From assembly GCA_944337235.1 (NCBI GenBank), contig CALVLK010000002.1:1-64000 (forward strand): a DNA stretch of 64,000 nt. Reading direction: 5' to 3'. A model generated the notes under the pieces. It saw only the letters and a program-made list of their open reading frames with translations, made no database searches and was not told the DNA's origin. The position numbers were made by a program, and so were the translations under genes. This document shows, one piece after another, positions 33,916 to 43,300 of this stretch. Each line of letters begins with the position of its first letter. Position 1 is the stretch's first letter. This stretch comes from an uncultured Clostridia bacterium. GTDB lineage: Bacteria; Bacillota; Clostridia; Christensenellales; Borkfalkiaceae.

Positions 33916-35400
33916 TCATTGTCGGACGCGGCGCTTTCGTTTGCGCGGCTTTTCCATGCTGCCTGTAAGGTTTTGCACGATCGTCTTGTTCAAAAACTTT
34001 TGCAGCGGCACAAGCGAACACAACAGCGGCACCCCGTAGCAAAACGCTGCTAAAATGAGCACCGTCCACCCGTTGTACACAAGGTAGCTCACCCCGAACT
34101 GCGCGTTGACCGTTTCGGGGAAAATCCAGCCATAAAAAACCCCCAACGACAATGCAACCGCCAGGATCAGCGTAGCCGTTGCCGTGAGCGCCAGCCCGAG
34201 CCACATGATCACACGCACGATCCCGCGGCTTGCCCCAAGCGAACGCAATATTCCGATCTGCTTGCTCTGATCCCCGACCATCCGCGCACTGAGGTATCCG
34301 TTCAGCAAAATGGAGAATAGCGCCAAAAATGCACCGGCGCCGCCAAAGACGGCTGCAAATGCAAGCTCATCTGCCATATCCTCTTCGCGCATCAACAGCC
34401 TCATATCCGCCAGCGCGGGGAAAAAACCGCCCTGTTCAAAGGTCTCTTCGCGCAGGGCGAGGATCTCGCGCACGCATCGGCGCATGGTCGACCCGTCGGT
34501 GATGGCGCTGCAAAATACCGACAGCGCGCCATGCTCTTGCTGCGCGTGCGGGCTGAACAGCCACCTGGCAGCGGGCGTACTCCGATCGAGAAGTTCCTGT
34601 TCCGCCGCCTCGTCCATGTGCGTATCGACGATCCCGACGATGGTATAGGAATAGGCGTGCTCCCCGTCCCGTTCGGGATCGCCCATGCCCAACGATCTGC
34701 CTATGAGATCGCTGTACTCCGTGATGGAGACGCTCTCTTCGGCGGGAATGGAAGCGTCGTACACAAATTGGCCAAGAAGCGTTGCATCATCGCCGACATA
34801 ATCCTCCCAGACATAGCGCACTGCGGCGTCGACATAGCCGCGATTGCAGAATGCCTGAAAGTGCGCCTCGCTGATTGCGATCTCGCCCTCCTCGTCGGGG
34901 TATTCCCCTGCCAGCAGCTCGAATCCGAGCGATCTGTATCCCTCGTCCGTCGCACTCAACCCAAACGCGCCCAAACCACTTGAAGAAATCCCGCTCGCTT
35001 CGGGGAGATATCCCATGGCATAGAGATCGTTGCCGGCGGCTGCGGTGCGATCCTGTACAAAATACTGCCAATAGAATCCGGGAACGGTGCAGATCACCTC
35101 CCGATCCACCATTTCTTGTATCTGCTGAATTTGCGATTGCGTAAACCATTCCCGCGAATACCGCTCCGTATCGCCGTTTGCAACAAACTGCGTATAGGAG
35201 TACTGCCGGTTGTAGCGCAGATAGGCGCGGGAGATATACTGCACGGGGCTGTAGGTAAGCCCCGTAAGGCCAATTGCCATCAGGCCGAAGGAGAAAGCAG
35301 AAAGGATCACCGTAATGATCATCGTCGGCAGCCGTCTGTGCGAGATCAGCCGCCAGGCGATCTTGATCCGTTCCCGGAATTGTAGTTGCTTTTTTTTCAT
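33916..35400 (-). CDS. FtsX-type ABC transporter permease without ATPase
   Basis: A 494-aa membrane protein: one N-terminal helix (about 25-48), a large extracytoplasmic MacB-like domain (about 50-330) and three C-terminal helices (about 335-360, 390-418 and 435-460). DQSKQIGILRSLGASRG before the second helix is the usual coupling-helix region contacted by an ABC ATPase. No ATPase gene is adjacent. It starts 24 bp after the secreted eight-cysteine protein and has no evident SD, so translation may be coupled. Substrate unknown; a lipoprotein, peptide or cell-envelope signal is typical of the family. Confidence 0.85.
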   Translation of the reverse strand: MKKKQLQFRERIKIAWRLISHRRLPTMIITVILSAFSFGLMAIGLTGLTYSPVQYISRAYLRYNRQYSYTQFVANGDTERYSREWFTQSQIQQIQEMVDREVICTVPGFYWQYFVQDRTAAAGNDLYAMGYLPEASGISSSGLGAFGLSATDEGYRSLGFELLAGEYPDEEGEIAISEAHFQAFCNRGYVDAAVRYVWEDYVGDDATLLGQFVYDASIPAEESVSITEYSDLIGRSLGMGDPERDGEHAYSYTIVGIVDTHMDEAAEQELLDRSTPAARWLFSPHAQQEHGALSVFCSAITDGSTMRRCVREILALREETFEQGGFFPALADMRLLMREEDMADELAFAAVFGGAGAFLALFSILLNGYLSARMVGDQSKQIGILRSLGASRGIVRVIMWLGLALTATATLILAVALSLGVFYGWIFPETVNAQFGVSYLVYNGWTVLILAAFCYGVPLLCSLVPLQKFLNKTIVQNLTGSMEKPRKRKRRVRQ

Positions 35401-35424
35401 CGTTATTTCTTATATTACTAAACT

Positions 35425-36267
35425 TTATGGCTCAGAGTAGAAGGCAAATACATTCATGTACGGACTGCATGTTACCTCTTGACTCGCCATGATAGAAATT
35501 TTATATGGCCCCGTGCGTACGGTAAAAGTGACGCCCTTAAGTGTAGTGGTAAAAGTTCTCGTTTGGAACCAACCAGGAACCGTCAATTCTCCGTCCACCG
35601 CTGCACCGTTATATGCAATAGAAAAGTGAATCGTTTTACCACCAGGACAATTATGCTCCCAAATCGACCCATCCTGATCGATTTTCGTAGGGATTGTTCC
35701 CGTAATTTTCTTCTCTGTTACCGGATAGCGACAGACAGCACTATATGCTTTATCATATTCATTGATCATCAATGGATTGACATTGGATGTCGCCCCACAC
35801 GACGTGCAATGCGAACGAACCAAATAATGCTCAGGATTACATCGATTCTGATTTGATGGCAGGGCAATGTATTTATGGACCTCATTGTAGCCGACATCGG
35901 AAATGACATATTCGTTAGCTGACCCATTGTTTCTGCCCATAAAAATTTGCGTAGCATGCTGATCGACATTTTTAATTCCGTATGCGGCAAAGCAATTATA
36001 TGATTGATAATATACCGTTCTTTCCATATGGTATGTCTCATAATATATCTGATCAATATAACTGACAATTTCCGGCCTCTCCGGCGAACATACGCTTGCG
36101 GGCGAAAGCACGCTTTCGTCTGCAACGGCATAGTTGCTCTCCTGCGCCGTCATCTCTTCGGCGTACACCGTATCAACGCTATGCGCACCCCACAATCCCG
36201 CCGTTGCAAACAACGACATTCCCGTCAGCACAACCGCGCCAACGCGCTTCAATAAAATGTTTTTCAT
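35425..36267 (-). CDS. Secreted eight-cysteine protein of unknown function
   Basis: A 280-aa exported protein: a Sec signal peptide (about 1-36, cleavage near VYA-EE), then a mature domain rich in Tyr, Asn and Thr with eight cysteines, including the HCTSCG pair, which suggests disulfides or a metal site. I recognise no family. Its DNA is clearly AT-richer than its neighbours, with codons such as AAT, ATA and TTA common, so it was probably acquired. It has its own promoter and is followed after 24 bp by the FtsX-type permease, the likely partner. Confidence 0.8.
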   Translation of the reverse strand: MKNILLKRVGAVVLTGMSLFATAGLWGAHSVDTVYAEEMTAQESNYAVADESVLSPASVCSPERPEIVSYIDQIYYETYHMERTVYYQSYNCFAAYGIKNVDQHATQIFMGRNNGSANEYVISDVGYNEVHKYIALPSNQNRCNPEHYLVRSHCTSCGATSNVNPLMINEYDKAYSAVCRYPVTEKKITGTIPTKIDQDGSIWEHNCPGGKTIHFSIAYNGAAVDGELTVPGWFQTRTFTTTLKGVTFTVRTGPYKISIMASQEVTCSPYMNVFAFYSEP

Positions 36268-36290
36268 ACAAACCCCTTTGTTTTTTCTTT

Positions 36291-36319
36291 ATTCTATCAC
36301 ACAATTATCGATTTGTCAA
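36291..36319 (-). promoter_or_regulatory. SigA-type promoter of the secreted-protein/permease operon
   Basis: Minus-strand TTGACA (36314-36319), 17-bp spacer, TAGAAT (36291-36296), followed by AAAGGGG before the start. Confidence 0.82.
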
Positions 36320-36402
36320 TATTCATTGTAAAAATAATCTGAAAAAATTTTTACACAAAAGCGCCTCCCTTGCACCAAACGCGCCCTGCGCCATATGCTG
36401 CA

Positions 36403-36444
36403 TGAAAATACAAAAGCGCCGCCGCACAGAATGTGCGGCGGCGC
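36403..36444 (-). terminator. Intrinsic terminator of ylxM-ffh-rpsP-khpA
   Basis: A 13-bp perfect stem (36416-36428 with 36432-36444) and GAA loop, then TTTTGTATTTT on the minus strand. Confidence 0.88.
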
Positions 36445-36467
36445 ATGCGTTCACAATGGGGCGAAGA

Positions 36468-36710
36468 TCATGCCTCTTCGCGCTCTTTGATCTCGACATT
36501 GTACTTTTTGCTGCCCTTGGGGGTAGCCGACCGCACCAGCGTACGCAGCGCCTTGGCGATCTTGCCCTGCTTGCCGATGACCTTGCCCATATCGGAATCG
36601 GAGAGCAGCACGGTGACGTTGATCTCGTTCTCCGTCTCCTCGACCTGATATTCCACATGTTCTTTATCTTCGGCAAACTGTTCTACAATGTACTTGATAA
36701 GTTCCAGCAT
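36468..36710 (-). CDS. khpA: KH-domain RNA-binding protein KhpA
   Basis: An 80-aa single KH domain protein with the GxxG loop in MGKVIGKQGKIAKALRTLV (residues about 42-60). In Firmicutes KhpA pairs with KhpB/EloR and binds small RNAs and mRNAs. I use the ATG at 36710, 7 nt after AAGGAGG; the ATG at 36716 directly abuts that site. Placement after rpsP is standard; rimM, trmD and rplS, which often follow, are missing because the operon ends in a terminator. Confidence 0.94.
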   Translation of the reverse strand: MLELIKYIVEQFAEDKEHVEYQVEETENEINVTVLLSDSDMGKVIGKQGKIAKALRTLVRSATPKGSKKYNVEIKEREEA

Positions 36711-36765
36711 GTTCATACCTCCTTATATTAGGGTCACATTTGGGGAAAGGAAGTTCTTTCTGCCA

Positions 36766-37059
36766 TTACTTCTTCTTTTTCTTGGTCTTGGTCTTGGCGG
36801 GGCTGAGCTTTGCGGACTTCTCCATTGCGCCGCTCTGCACCAGAAGCGATTTCACCGTCTCGGTGGGCTGAACGCCCTTTGCAAGCCAATCCTTCGCCTT
36901 TTCGACATCGACGTCGAGGGTGACGGGGTTGGAGCGGGGATCGTAATAGCCGACCTTGTCGATATACTCGCCCGTTGCAGCCTTTCTTGCATCGACCACG
37001 ACGATGCGGTAGACGGGGGACTTCTTGTCGCCCAGTCTCACCAATCTCATTTTAACCAT
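36766..37059 (-). CDS. rpsP: 30S ribosomal protein S16
   Basis: A 97-aa ribosomal protein with MRLVRLGDKKSPVYRIVV and a Lys-rich tail ending in five lysines. The ATG at 37059 is 10 nt after GGAGG. It follows ffh by 38 bp. Confidence 0.98.
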   Translation of the reverse strand: MVKMRLVRLGDKKSPVYRIVVVDARKAATGEYIDKVGYYDPRSNPVTLDVDVEKAKDWLAKGVQPTETVKSLLVQSGAMEKSAKLSPAKTKTKKKKK

Positions 37060-37097
37060 ATTCAAAAAACCTCCGATATTGTTTTTCTGTTTATCGC

Positions 37098-38417
37098 TCA
37101 GAACGGCAGGCGCATCTTGCCCTTTCCGCCCTTAAACTTCTTCATGAGTTGTTTTGCCTGATCGAACTGCTTGAGCAGCTGATTGACCTCCTGCACGCTC
37201 GTGCCAGAGCCAAGCGCGATGCGCCGCTTGCGGGGGGAGTTGATGATCTGCGGATTTTCCCGCTCGCGCGGCGTCATGGAGAGGATGATCGCCTTGGTGC
37301 GCTCCATGCGCTTTTCGTCGATGTCGCCCTCGCTGAGTTTGAGCTTTCCCGCGCCGGGGAGCATGCTCATCAGCGCGTTTGCCCCGCCCATCTTCTTCAG
37401 CGTTTCGAACTGCTGCAGATAGTCGGTGAGCGTAAAGCTGTTTTCGCGCATCTTGCGCTCCATCTCACGCGCCTGCTCCTCGCTGACGGCCTGCTGCGCC
37501 TTTTCGATGAGCGAGAGCACGTCGCCCATGCCTAAGATGCGCGACGCCATGCGGTCGGGGTAGAAGGGCTCGAGATCGCCGATCTTTTCGCCCACGCCGA
37601 TGAACTTGATGGGCTTGCCCGTGACCGCCTTTACGCTCAGGCAGGCGCCGCCGCGCGTGTCGCTGTCTAACTTGGTGAGGATGACGCCCGTGATGCTCAG
37701 ACGGCGGTTGAAGGTTTCGGCTACGTTCACCGCCTCCTGGCCGATCATGGCGTCGATGGTGAGCAAAATCTCGGTGACGGGCACCTCGCGCTTGATCTCC
37801 TCCAGCTCCTGCATGAGCTTTTCGTCGATCTGCAATCTGCCCGCCGTATCGATGATGACGATGTCATAGCCCATCTTCAGGGCGTAGTCCACCGCCTGTT
37901 TCGCCGTCTTGGCGGGCGCCTGCGTGCCCTTTTCGAACACCTCGGTCTCGGCGCGCTCGCCCATGACCTGCAGCTGGCGGATGGCGGCGGGGCGGTAGAT
38001 GTCGCCCGCCACAAGCAGCGGCTTTTTGCCCTGCTTTTTCAGATGCAGCGCAAGCTTTGCGCACATGGTCGTCTTGCCCGAGCCCTGCAATCCGCACATG
38101 AGGATGACGGTGGGCGGCTTGGGCGAAATTTCCAGCTTGGCATTGGCGGGCCCCATGAGCGCGATCAGCTCGTCGTTGACGATCTTGATGACCTGCTGCG
38201 CGGGGTTCAGCGAGGTCAACACCTCCTGCCCCACCGCCTTTTCCGAAACCTCGGCAATGAACTGTTTTGCAACTTTGATATTGACGTCCGCCTCGAGCAG
38301 GGCAACGCGTACCTCGCGCATGGCGGTGCGGATCTCAAGCTCGGTGAGCCTGCCCCGCTTGGTCAGCTTGCTGAAAATATGATTGAGCCGTTCGGACAAC
38401 GATGCGAATAGTGCCAT
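37098..38417 (-). CDS. ffh: Signal recognition particle protein Ffh
   Basis: SRP54 GTPase that binds signal sequences and SRP RNA and docks with FtsY at the membrane. N domain, G domain with GLQGSGKTT (G1), DTAGRLQ (G3) and TKLDSDTRGG (G4/5), and the Met-rich C-terminal M domain ending in a Lys/Gly-rich tail; 439 aa. AAGGAGGG precedes the start. It is co-transcribed with ylxM, rpsP and khpA. Confidence 0.98.
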   Translation of the reverse strand: MALFASLSERLNHIFSKLTKRGRLTELEIRTAMREVRVALLEADVNIKVAKQFIAEVSEKAVGQEVLTSLNPAQQVIKIVNDELIALMGPANAKLEISPKPPTVILMCGLQGSGKTTMCAKLALHLKKQGKKPLLVAGDIYRPAAIRQLQVMGERAETEVFEKGTQAPAKTAKQAVDYALKMGYDIVIIDTAGRLQIDEKLMQELEEIKREVPVTEILLTIDAMIGQEAVNVAETFNRRLSITGVILTKLDSDTRGGACLSVKAVTGKPIKFIGVGEKIGDLEPFYPDRMASRILGMGDVLSLIEKAQQAVSEEQAREMERKMRENSFTLTDYLQQFETLKKMGGANALMSMLPGAGKLKLSEGDIDEKRMERTKAIILSMTPRERENPQIINSPRKRRIALGSGTSVQEVNQLLKQFDQAKQLMKKFKGGKGKMRLPF

Positions 38418-38429
38418 CCCTCTCCCTCC

Positions 38430-38873
38430 TTACAGCAGGATATCTGCATGCTCCTTTAAGGCGGCGGCGACCTCCTGCGCATAGTCCTTGGCAAGGAGCG
38501 CCTCTATCCCGCCGCGCTGCGCCGGTGTGAGCTGCGCCCCCTCTGCCCATCTTGCGATATCCGTCTGCAAAAAGGAGAGGTGCAGGCTCATCTCTGCCGC
38601 CGTGCGCAGGAAATGCAGCTTGTTCTCGTACTCCTCCATCTGCCTGCGGGTCTTGTTCAGACAGTCCGAAACGCTCTGGCGGGACACCCCGCGCTCCTCG
38701 GCGATCTCTGCCAGCGACAGGTCGCAGTTGAAATAGAGATCTGTGATCTCGCGCTGATGCGGGGTGAGCAGCGGGCTGTAGATATCCCACAGGCGCATGA
38801 AGTGCAGGTATTCCCCGCGCTCGTCTGCCGCCGCTGCCTTTAAAGCCTCGAGCGTCTTCTCAGAAGAAGCCAT
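38430..38873 (-). CDS. ylxM: YlxM-family SRP-associated helix-turn-helix protein
   Basis: Member of the UPF0122 family that stimulates the Ffh GTPase in streptococci. The sigma-region-4-like helix-turn-helix is YFNCDLSLAEIAEERGVSRQ near residues 48-67. At 147 aa it is about 35 residues longer than typical YlxM, with an extra Ala/Glu-rich C-terminal part. The start at 38873 has GGGAGAGG upstream. It is the first gene of the ffh operon, 12 bp before ffh. Confidence 0.93.
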   Translation of the reverse strand: MASSEKTLEALKAAAADERGEYLHFMRLWDIYSPLLTPHQREITDLYFNCDLSLAEIAEERGVSRQSVSDCLNKTRRQMEEYENKLHFLRTAAEMSLHLSFLQTDIARWAEGAQLTPAQRGGIEALLAKDYAQEVAAALKEHADILL

Positions 38874-38904
38874 ATCCTCTCCCCCTTCCGCAAGATTCTT
38901 CGCA

Positions 38905-38933
38905 AGTATAGCGCAAAAAAATACGAATGTCAA
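38905..38933 (-). promoter_or_regulatory. SigA-type promoter of ylxM-ffh, overlapping a terminator
   Basis: Minus-strand TTGACA (38928-38933), 17-bp spacer, TATACT (38905-38910). The -35 box is part of the downstream arm of the terminator stem of the preceding operon, and the T-run of that terminator forms most of the spacer. Confidence 0.85.
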
Positions 38934-38955
38934 GCAAAATTGCTTGACATTCGTA
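38922..38955 (-). terminator. Intrinsic terminator of the plsX-to-ftsY operon
   Basis: A perfect 16-bp stem (38922-38937 with 38940-38955) around AA, followed on the minus strand by seven T residues, 16 bp past the membrane-protein stop. Confidence 0.88.
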
Positions 38956-38970
38956 AATTCACGCGCATTT

Positions 38971-39432
38971 TTATAGTACAGACAGCACGACGGCAAGGAT
39001 ATAGCACACCGCGCCCGCCGCGCCCGGCACAAGGGCGAGCGTGTTCTTCCTGTCCGCCGCAAAGAAGAGCAACGCGAAGGAGGACGCGACGGCAAGAAAC
39101 ACATACAGCACATCGCTGACGTAGCGGAAACAATAGAACCCCCACGCAAGAAAGGTGAGCAGAAGAAAGAGGTTGGCGAGCGTCATGAAGCCTTCGGTGA
39201 TGCGGGGCGGCCGCACGTCTTTGCGGCGCAGCAGAAGGAGCGCAAGCAGACTGAGCGCAAAGCACACCGCCGCGGCGATCTCGAGGGCGTCATACCCCGT
39301 GGAGAGCCCGCCCGCGACCTTGGGCAGACACCAATAGAGAATGCGCGGGATGATAAGCGCCGCCAAGAAGATAACGCTTGCAAGCTCGCCCGGGAAGCGA
39401 TAGCGTTTGAAATACTCTTTGATCTTTTGCAT
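38971..39432 (-). CDS. Small multi-helix membrane protein
   Basis: A 153-aa protein with about five hydrophobic helices and short loops. I do not recognise the family. CGGAGG precedes the start, 12 bp after ftsY, and the terminator follows at once, so it is the last gene of the plsX-rnc-smc-ftsY operon. Co-transcription with ftsY hints at envelope biology but proves nothing. Confidence 0.8.
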   Translation of the reverse strand: MQKIKEYFKRYRFPGELASVIFLAALIIPRILYWCLPKVAGGLSTGYDALEIAAAVCFALSLLALLLLRRKDVRPPRITEGFMTLANLFLLLTFLAWGFYCFRYVSDVLYVFLAVASSFALLFFAADRKNTLALVPGAAGAVCYILAVVLSVL

Positions 39433-39444
39433 GTCTTTCCTCCG

Positions 39445-40341
39445 TTAAAAAAATCCTTCCACAAACTGCTCCGCGTCGAAGGGGGCGATGTCGTCGATCT
39501 TTTCACCCACGCAGGCGAACACGACGGGCACGTGCAGCTCGCCGCACAGCGAAAAGACAAAGCCGCCCTTTGCGGAGCTGTCTAACTTGGTGAGCACGAT
39601 GCCGTCGAGCGCGATCGTCTCGCCAAAGATGCGCGCCTGCGAAAAGGCGTTCTGCCCCGTCGTGGCGTCGAGCACGAGGAACTTATAGAATGCCGCATCC
39701 GGAAACTCGCGCGTGACGACGCGGTCCATCTTTTTGAGCTCATTCATCAGGTTTTCCTTCACCTGCAGCCGCCCCGCCGTATCCACGAGCACGACGTCGG
39801 TGCCGCGCGCACGGGCGGAGGAGACGGCGTCGAAGATGACGGCCGCGGGGTCGCTCCCCTCCTCGTGGCGGATGATGCGCACCTTGGCGCGGTCCGCCCA
39901 TACGCTCAGCTGCTCGATGGCGGCGGCGCGGAAGGTGTCTGCCGCGGCGAGCACGACGCTCTTGCCCTGCTGCACGAACCAGTTGGCGACTTTGCCGATC
40001 GAGGTCGTCTTCCCCGCGCCGTTCACGCCCACGAACATGATGACGCAGGGGTATCTGAGTTCGGGCACGGGCGCCTCGTCCAGCTTCTCCTCTAAGATAT
40101 CCTTCAGAAGATCGGTGACGAACTGCTCGTCCTTGACCTTGCCCCCGATCGCCTCTTCGCGCACCTCGTCCACCACCTCTTCCGCCGTGCGCACGGAGAC
40201 GTCGGAGGAGATGAGGATCTCCTCCAGCTCGTCATAGAACGCGTCGCCCAGCTTGTTCTTGGAGAAGAGCCGCCGCATCTTGGCGGAGACGCCCGCCTTG
40301 GTCTTCTGCAGCGCGTCTTTGATCTTGCCGAAAAATGACAT
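39445..40341 (-). CDS. ftsY: Signal recognition particle receptor FtsY
   Basis: SRP receptor GTPase of 298 aa. A short N-terminal basic region is followed by the N and G domains: GVNGAGKTTSIGKVA (G1), DTAGRLQVKENL (G3) and TKLDSSAKGG (G4). It lacks the long acidic A domain seen in Escherichia coli, which is normal for Clostridia. It follows smc by 12 bp. Confidence 0.98.
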   Translation of the reverse strand: MSFFGKIKDALQKTKAGVSAKMRRLFSKNKLGDAFYDELEEILISSDVSVRTAEEVVDEVREEAIGGKVKDEQFVTDLLKDILEEKLDEAPVPELRYPCVIMFVGVNGAGKTTSIGKVANWFVQQGKSVVLAAADTFRAAAIEQLSVWADRAKVRIIRHEEGSDPAAVIFDAVSSARARGTDVVLVDTAGRLQVKENLMNELKKMDRVVTREFPDAAFYKFLVLDATTGQNAFSQARIFGETIALDGIVLTKLDSSAKGGFVFSLCGELHVPVVFACVGEKIDDIAPFDAEQFVEGFF

Positions 40342-40353
40342 AATGTACTCCTT

Positions 40354-43300
40354 TTATGCGACGATGGTATCGCCGCCCAGGCGCTCCTCGACCTCCGACA
40401 GTTTGACGGAGACAATCTTGGAGACGCCCTTCTCCTCCATCGTCACGCCGAAGAGGGTATCCGCCTTGTTCATGGTGGGGCGCCTGTGCGTGATGACGAT
40501 GAACTGCGTCTCGTGGGAGAATTTTTTTAAGTAACTTGCAAAGCGATCTACGTTCGCCTCGTCGAGCGCCGCCTCGATCTCGTCGAGGATGCAGAAGGGC
40601 ATGGGGCGCGAACGCAGAATGGCAAACAGGATGGCAATGGCGGTGAGTGCACGCTCGCCGCCTGAAAGCAGCGAAATTTTGGTGAGCTTTTTGCCGGGCG
40701 GGCAGGCAACGATCTCGATGCCTGCGTTCAGCGGGTCGTCGCAGTCGGTATAGTCGAGCTGCATCTCTGCCTTGCCGCCGCCGAACAGCTCCTTGAAGAT
40801 CTTGGTAAAGTTGGCGTTGATTTCGTTGAAGCCCTCGTCGAACTGCTTCTGCATGGCGTCCTTCAGATCGTTCAGTACGGTCGTGAGATCTGAAATACCC
40901 TTTTCAAGGTCCTCCTTCTGCGTGAACATCTCGTGATAGCGCTCGTAGAGAAGCGCATAGTCCTCCTCCGCATTCTGGTTGACAGGCCCGAGCGCGCTGA
41001 TCTTGCGCTTGAGCGAGGCGATGTTCTGCGCCGCCTGGGTGGGATCGAACGCCTCGTCGCGCAGCGTGCTTGCGCCCTCGTAGTCGAGGCCGTACGCCTC
41101 TTCGATGCGCTGGCGGGCATTTTCCAGATTGACCTCCGCCCGCGAGATCTCAAGCTCGCACGCATGGCGGCGGGCGCTCAGGGTCTGCTGTTCAGCGAGC
41201 AGCGCACGCTTGCGCTCGGCGCAGCGCCCCTGTTCGAGCGCGGTCGCCTTCTTGTTCTCCTGCACGTTTGCGATCTCGCTGCGGATGCCCGCGACCTCCC
41301 GCTGTTCCTCCTCGGTGAGGGCGACCTCCGCCGCCTGTGCCCGAAGCTGCCCGATCTGCGCGCGCAGCTGTTCGAGTTCCTCCTTCAGCTGCTCTTCCCG
41401 CGCCGCGAGTGTATCGTTCTCCTCGGCGTAACGCGCCTCATCGCTGCGCCCCGCCTGCAGGGCGGAGGCAACGGACGCCCCCTCCACGCGCAGGGCATTC
41501 ACCTCTCCCGCAAGCTTGTCGCGCTCTGCACGAAGGGCCGCAGCGTCCTCCGCACGTGCGGCTGCCTCCTTGGCTGCCTCCGTGCGTCTGCGGCTGAGCA
41601 TGTCCTCGCTCTCGGAGGAGGACATGACCTCGCTCTCCAATTCGTTCAGGCGCGCCTGCAGGCGGCCGATCATCTCTTCATAGTCAGAAATATCGCGCTC
41701 CGCCTGCTCGACAAGGGCGTTCAGCGTCTGCTCCTTTTCCGAGAGGGCGGCAAACGACGCCGCCTCCTCCTGCACGCGCACGCGGAAGTCGTCGCATTCC
41801 TGCTGTGCCTCGGCGCGCGCCCTTTCGCATTCGGCAATGGCGCGCTGCAGCTTCTCCGCCGTCGCCTGCTTGTTCCTGATGCCCGCCTCGCATTCCTTGA
41901 TGTGCCGCTCGCCCGCGAGCAGATTGCCGCTGTCGCGCCGCTTGGAGCCGCCCGTCATGGCGCCGCTCGTTGCGATGATATCGCCGTCCAGCGTGACGAT
42001 GCGGAAGGAGCGCGGGAACTTCTTTGCGATCGCCGTCGCGTTGCCGATCGTATCGCAGACGAGCGTATTGCCGAGAAGATTTCCGATGATATTCTCATAA
42101 TAGGGGTCGTAGTGGACGAGCTCGTCGGCAAGGCCGAGGGCGCCGCGCTCGTGCATGGCGCGCTTGATCTCCATGCTGTTGCCGCGCGGGCGGATCGCCG
42201 ATACGGGCAAAAAGGTGACGACGCCGCCGCCCGTGCGCTTAAGATATTCGATGAGATAGCGCGCGTCGTCCGCCGTGGCGGTGACAAGGTTCTGCATCGC
42301 AGCCCCGAACGCCGTCTCGATCGCCACCTCGTACTGTTTGTCGGTGGACACGATGTCGGCGATGGCGCCCTTGATGCGGCTGCCAAGCTCGGCATTCTTT
42401 TTGGCGCTGAGCTGCAAATTCCGCACGGAGTCGCGGTAGCCGTCAAACCGGTTCTTCAGATTGGTATAAAGTTCAAGATTGTTTTCCAGGTTGACGATGG
42501 CGCTGCGGCAGTCCGTGAGCTCCTTGTTGAGCTGCTGATAGGAGCGGTTGAGGTCGCTCAGCGTCTCGGAAAGTTCCTCTTCGCGCTCTGCCTTCCCGTT
42601 GAGGAACTGCTCGCACGCCGCCCTGCGGCCGCTGCACTCCCCCAGCTGAAGGGCATATTCCTCCCTTCTGGCGCGCGCCTTTTGCGCCGCCTCCTTTGCC
42701 TCGTCCAGCCGTTCGCCCGTCGCCTTCTTCTGCGCGGCAAGGCTTCCCGCGTTCGCGCGGATGTCCGCAAGGTCCTCCACCGAGCTCATCTCGCTCGCGC
42801 GCGTCTCGTCCGAGAGCTTTTCGTATGTCTGAAGGCGGATCTCCGCCTCGTCCAGCTGCTGATTGAGCTGCAGGCACTGCTTTTCGATCTCCGCCGCACG
42901 GCGCTCGCCGCTGCGCAGATTTCCCTCGTTCTCCTGCCGCAGGCGCGCAAGCTCCGCCATGCGCGCGGCGCCGCTCTTCTGCTCCTCCTCCGCCGCCGCA
43001 AGGCGCTGCTGCGCCCTCTCGAGCCGTTCGCCGATCAGCCGCGATACGCCGCTCCTGTGCTCGATGCCCACCTCGAAATTGCGCAGCTTTTCGTTGAGCG
43101 CGTTCAGCTTTTCGTCCGAAAGCGCCACGCTCTCCCGCGCAGCGGCCTCGTTGACATCGGCGGCGGCAAGCTCCCCTTCGATGGTCTGCAACCTGGCGTC
43201 CACCTGTGCGATCGCCGCGCGCTGTTTCCCCGTCTCGCGCTCGAAGCCGTCCACGCGGACGAGATAGGCGTTTACCTCTTCATATTTGAGCTGTTCAGAA

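Noticed and set aside
36320-36402. Small gene between the secreted protein and khpA
   Set aside because: No frame with an SD and plausible product; only the promoter of the secreted-protein gene and a terminator are supported.
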